Source: Bacillota bacterium (GTDB lineage Bacteria; Bacillota; Clostridia; Christensenellales; CAG-138). Taken from it: a stretch of DNA of 50,276 bases. Both the position numbers and the translations under genes were made by a program. Each line of letters opens with the position of its first letter. Within the stretch, counting starts at the first letter, position 1. The DNA lies in NCBI GenBank assembly GCA_023393045.1, contig JAEWMV010000036.1:1-50276 (forward strand), given 5' to 3'. Below are positions 49,455 through 50,276 of this stretch, piece by piece. Under the pieces are notes generated by a model that was not told the origin of the DNA, did not search any database, and saw only the letters and a list, made by a program, of their open reading frames with translations.

Positions 49455-50276
49455 ATGAAGAAGTGTATACATGTAAAACGAGCACTTGCCGTCGTATGTG
49501 CGCTACTGTTTATATTTCTTGCCGGCTGTACAGGCGCAACACCACAGGAGGGCTCAAGTTTTCCGCTGTCTGACATAAGTGAATCACCGGCCATGTCGAA
49601 CACTCCTGCGCGTTACGATCTTCGGGATGACGCTCTTACTGCTGCTCCCGTGGAATACCCCAAACCCTTTGAGCCGGGTTACTTTACTGCGCTGGGCGCC
49701 CCTATCATCGTCGCCGAGAGCATGGGCGTTACATTTTCCGCCGATGAATCTGCTGAATTCACTACTCCCTACGACTGCAACATTGACCGCAGCATTTTAG
49801 CGGAGAACAAAGGCGAGCTTTCCGTGCTAATTATCTGGAAGGTATCAAGCCAAGCGCAGGGCCTTTCACCGGAGGATATCATGACGCACCCGCAGCCGCA
49901 AATGCTGGTTCTGGAACCTGGCAAAAGCACGGTCATACGTCCGTGCTGGCAGTATTCGCCGGTGGATATCGCATTAAGTGACGCAACCTTCAACGTCGAG
50001 ATTGATGTCATAGAGCGGAATACCATGCAACGGGAAACCGTTCGGTTTGATCTGCGAAATAATGTGACGGTGACGCATCACGCCAATCCGCTGCCCGGCA
50101 ATGCGACGATATCTGGCAAAATTATTAGTGCTGACACAGGCGAGCCTTTAAGAAATATGTCAATAGAGATTTCTGACGCCAATTTCAGACACATTCTCAG
50201 CACGGACAATAACGGCGAATACAAGGCTTCGGTTTACGCTTATAAAAACGCGCGGGGGTACTATTTGGAATATGCC
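49455..50276 (+). CDS. Lipoprotein with carboxypeptidase-regulatory-like domain, 3' end outside window
   Basis: 274 codons open to the right edge. The signal peptide has lipobox LAGC (Cys25). The middle part is a beta-rich domain of unknown type (VLIIWKVSSQAQGLSPEDIM, VLEPGKSTVIRPCW). The visible end, ISGKIISADTGEPLRNMSIE...LSTDNNGEYKASV, is a CarboxypepD_reg/transthyretin-like fold. AAAGGAG precedes the ATG. It is probably a surface protein co-expressed with the preceding lipoprotein. Confidence 0.8.
   Translation, partial: MKKCIHVKRALAVVCALLFIFLAGCTGATPQEGSSFPLSDISESPAMSNTPARYDLRDDALTAAPVEYPKPFEPGYFTALGAPIIVAESMGVTFSADESAEFTTPYDCNIDRSILAENKGELSVLIIWKVSSQAQGLSPEDIMTHPQPQMLVLEPGKSTVIRPCWQYSPVDIALSDATFNVEIDVIERNTMQRETVRFDLRNNVTVTHHANPLPGNATISGKIISADTGEPLRNMSIEISDANFRHILSTDNNGEYKASVYAYKNARGYYLEYA

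Overview
The window looks like chromosome of a high-GC Bacillota (Clostridia-type) bacterium. The reasons are the yybS-gdpP-rplI-dnaB gene order, strong GGAGG ribosome binding sites, several TTG/GTG starts backed by such sites, an FMN riboswitch in front of a RibU-type ECF component, a DacF-type carboxypeptidase, and debris of a Firmicute-type integrative conjugative element (ICE). Most of the sequence is gene-dense and GC-rich. Two stretches differ: a low-GC insert near 29.4-30.95 kb and ICE-like material from 44.6 kb onward. I see no tRNA, rRNA or CRISPR array.

Region by region. 1-3.2 kb (minus): an AcnX-type aconitase, cut by the window edge, preceded by an Old-Yellow-Enzyme/FadH-like reductase; a small catabolic operon. 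3.4-4.9 kb: an S41-protease-like lipoprotein between short REP-like palindromes. 5.0-9.8 kb: the housekeeping operon yybS-gdpP-rplI-dnaB from a clear promoter. 9.9-14.6 kb: a four-gene operon of serine-palmitoyltransferase-like alpha-oxoamine synthase, short-chain reductase, CAT/E2-fold acyltransferase with an altered active site, and acyl-CoA/ACP ligase. This looks like a long-chain-base (sphingoid or sulfonolipid-like) pathway and is the most interesting metabolic unit here. It is followed by a MITE-like element that appears to supply the -35 box of the next gene, a purine nucleoside phosphorylase.

15.7-25.5 kb: APH-type kinase and Cache-PAS-GGDEF diguanylate cyclase; FMN riboswitch, terminator and RibU; a homocysteine-methyltransferase-like protein divergent from an Mrp/ApbC ATPase, with a symmetric promoter pair sharing one palindromic -35; a 47-residue acidic protein; a D,D-carboxypeptidase; a C69 dipeptidase; a WYL regulator. 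25.7-29.4 kb: small proteins, a GntR/FCD regulator divergent from a structured leader and a small Cys-rich protein, and an MFS transporter that may be leaderless. 29.5-30.9 kb: a low-GC membrane-plus-helical-repeat gene in three frames, both shifts being -1 at T-runs. 31.0-35.4 kb: an NYN/OST-HTH protein, then uronate isomerase and tagaturonate epimerase (hexuronate catabolism) and an ASCH protein.

35.4-44.0 kb: accessory genes (HD hydrolase, three GNATs, a small winged-helix-like protein, a beta-lactamase-fold serine hydrolase, a nitroreductase, a HicB-like/DinB-like protein, DUF4003, a six-TM methyl-accepting protein flanked by a 30-bp direct repeat, a VOC protein). 44.0-50.3 kb: an ABC-2 permease cut off at about 44617 by ICE-derived sequence, which holds a repeat-containing protein, a chimera of an ICE membrane protein and a sigma factor, a signal peptidase I and two lipoproteins, the last running off the right edge.
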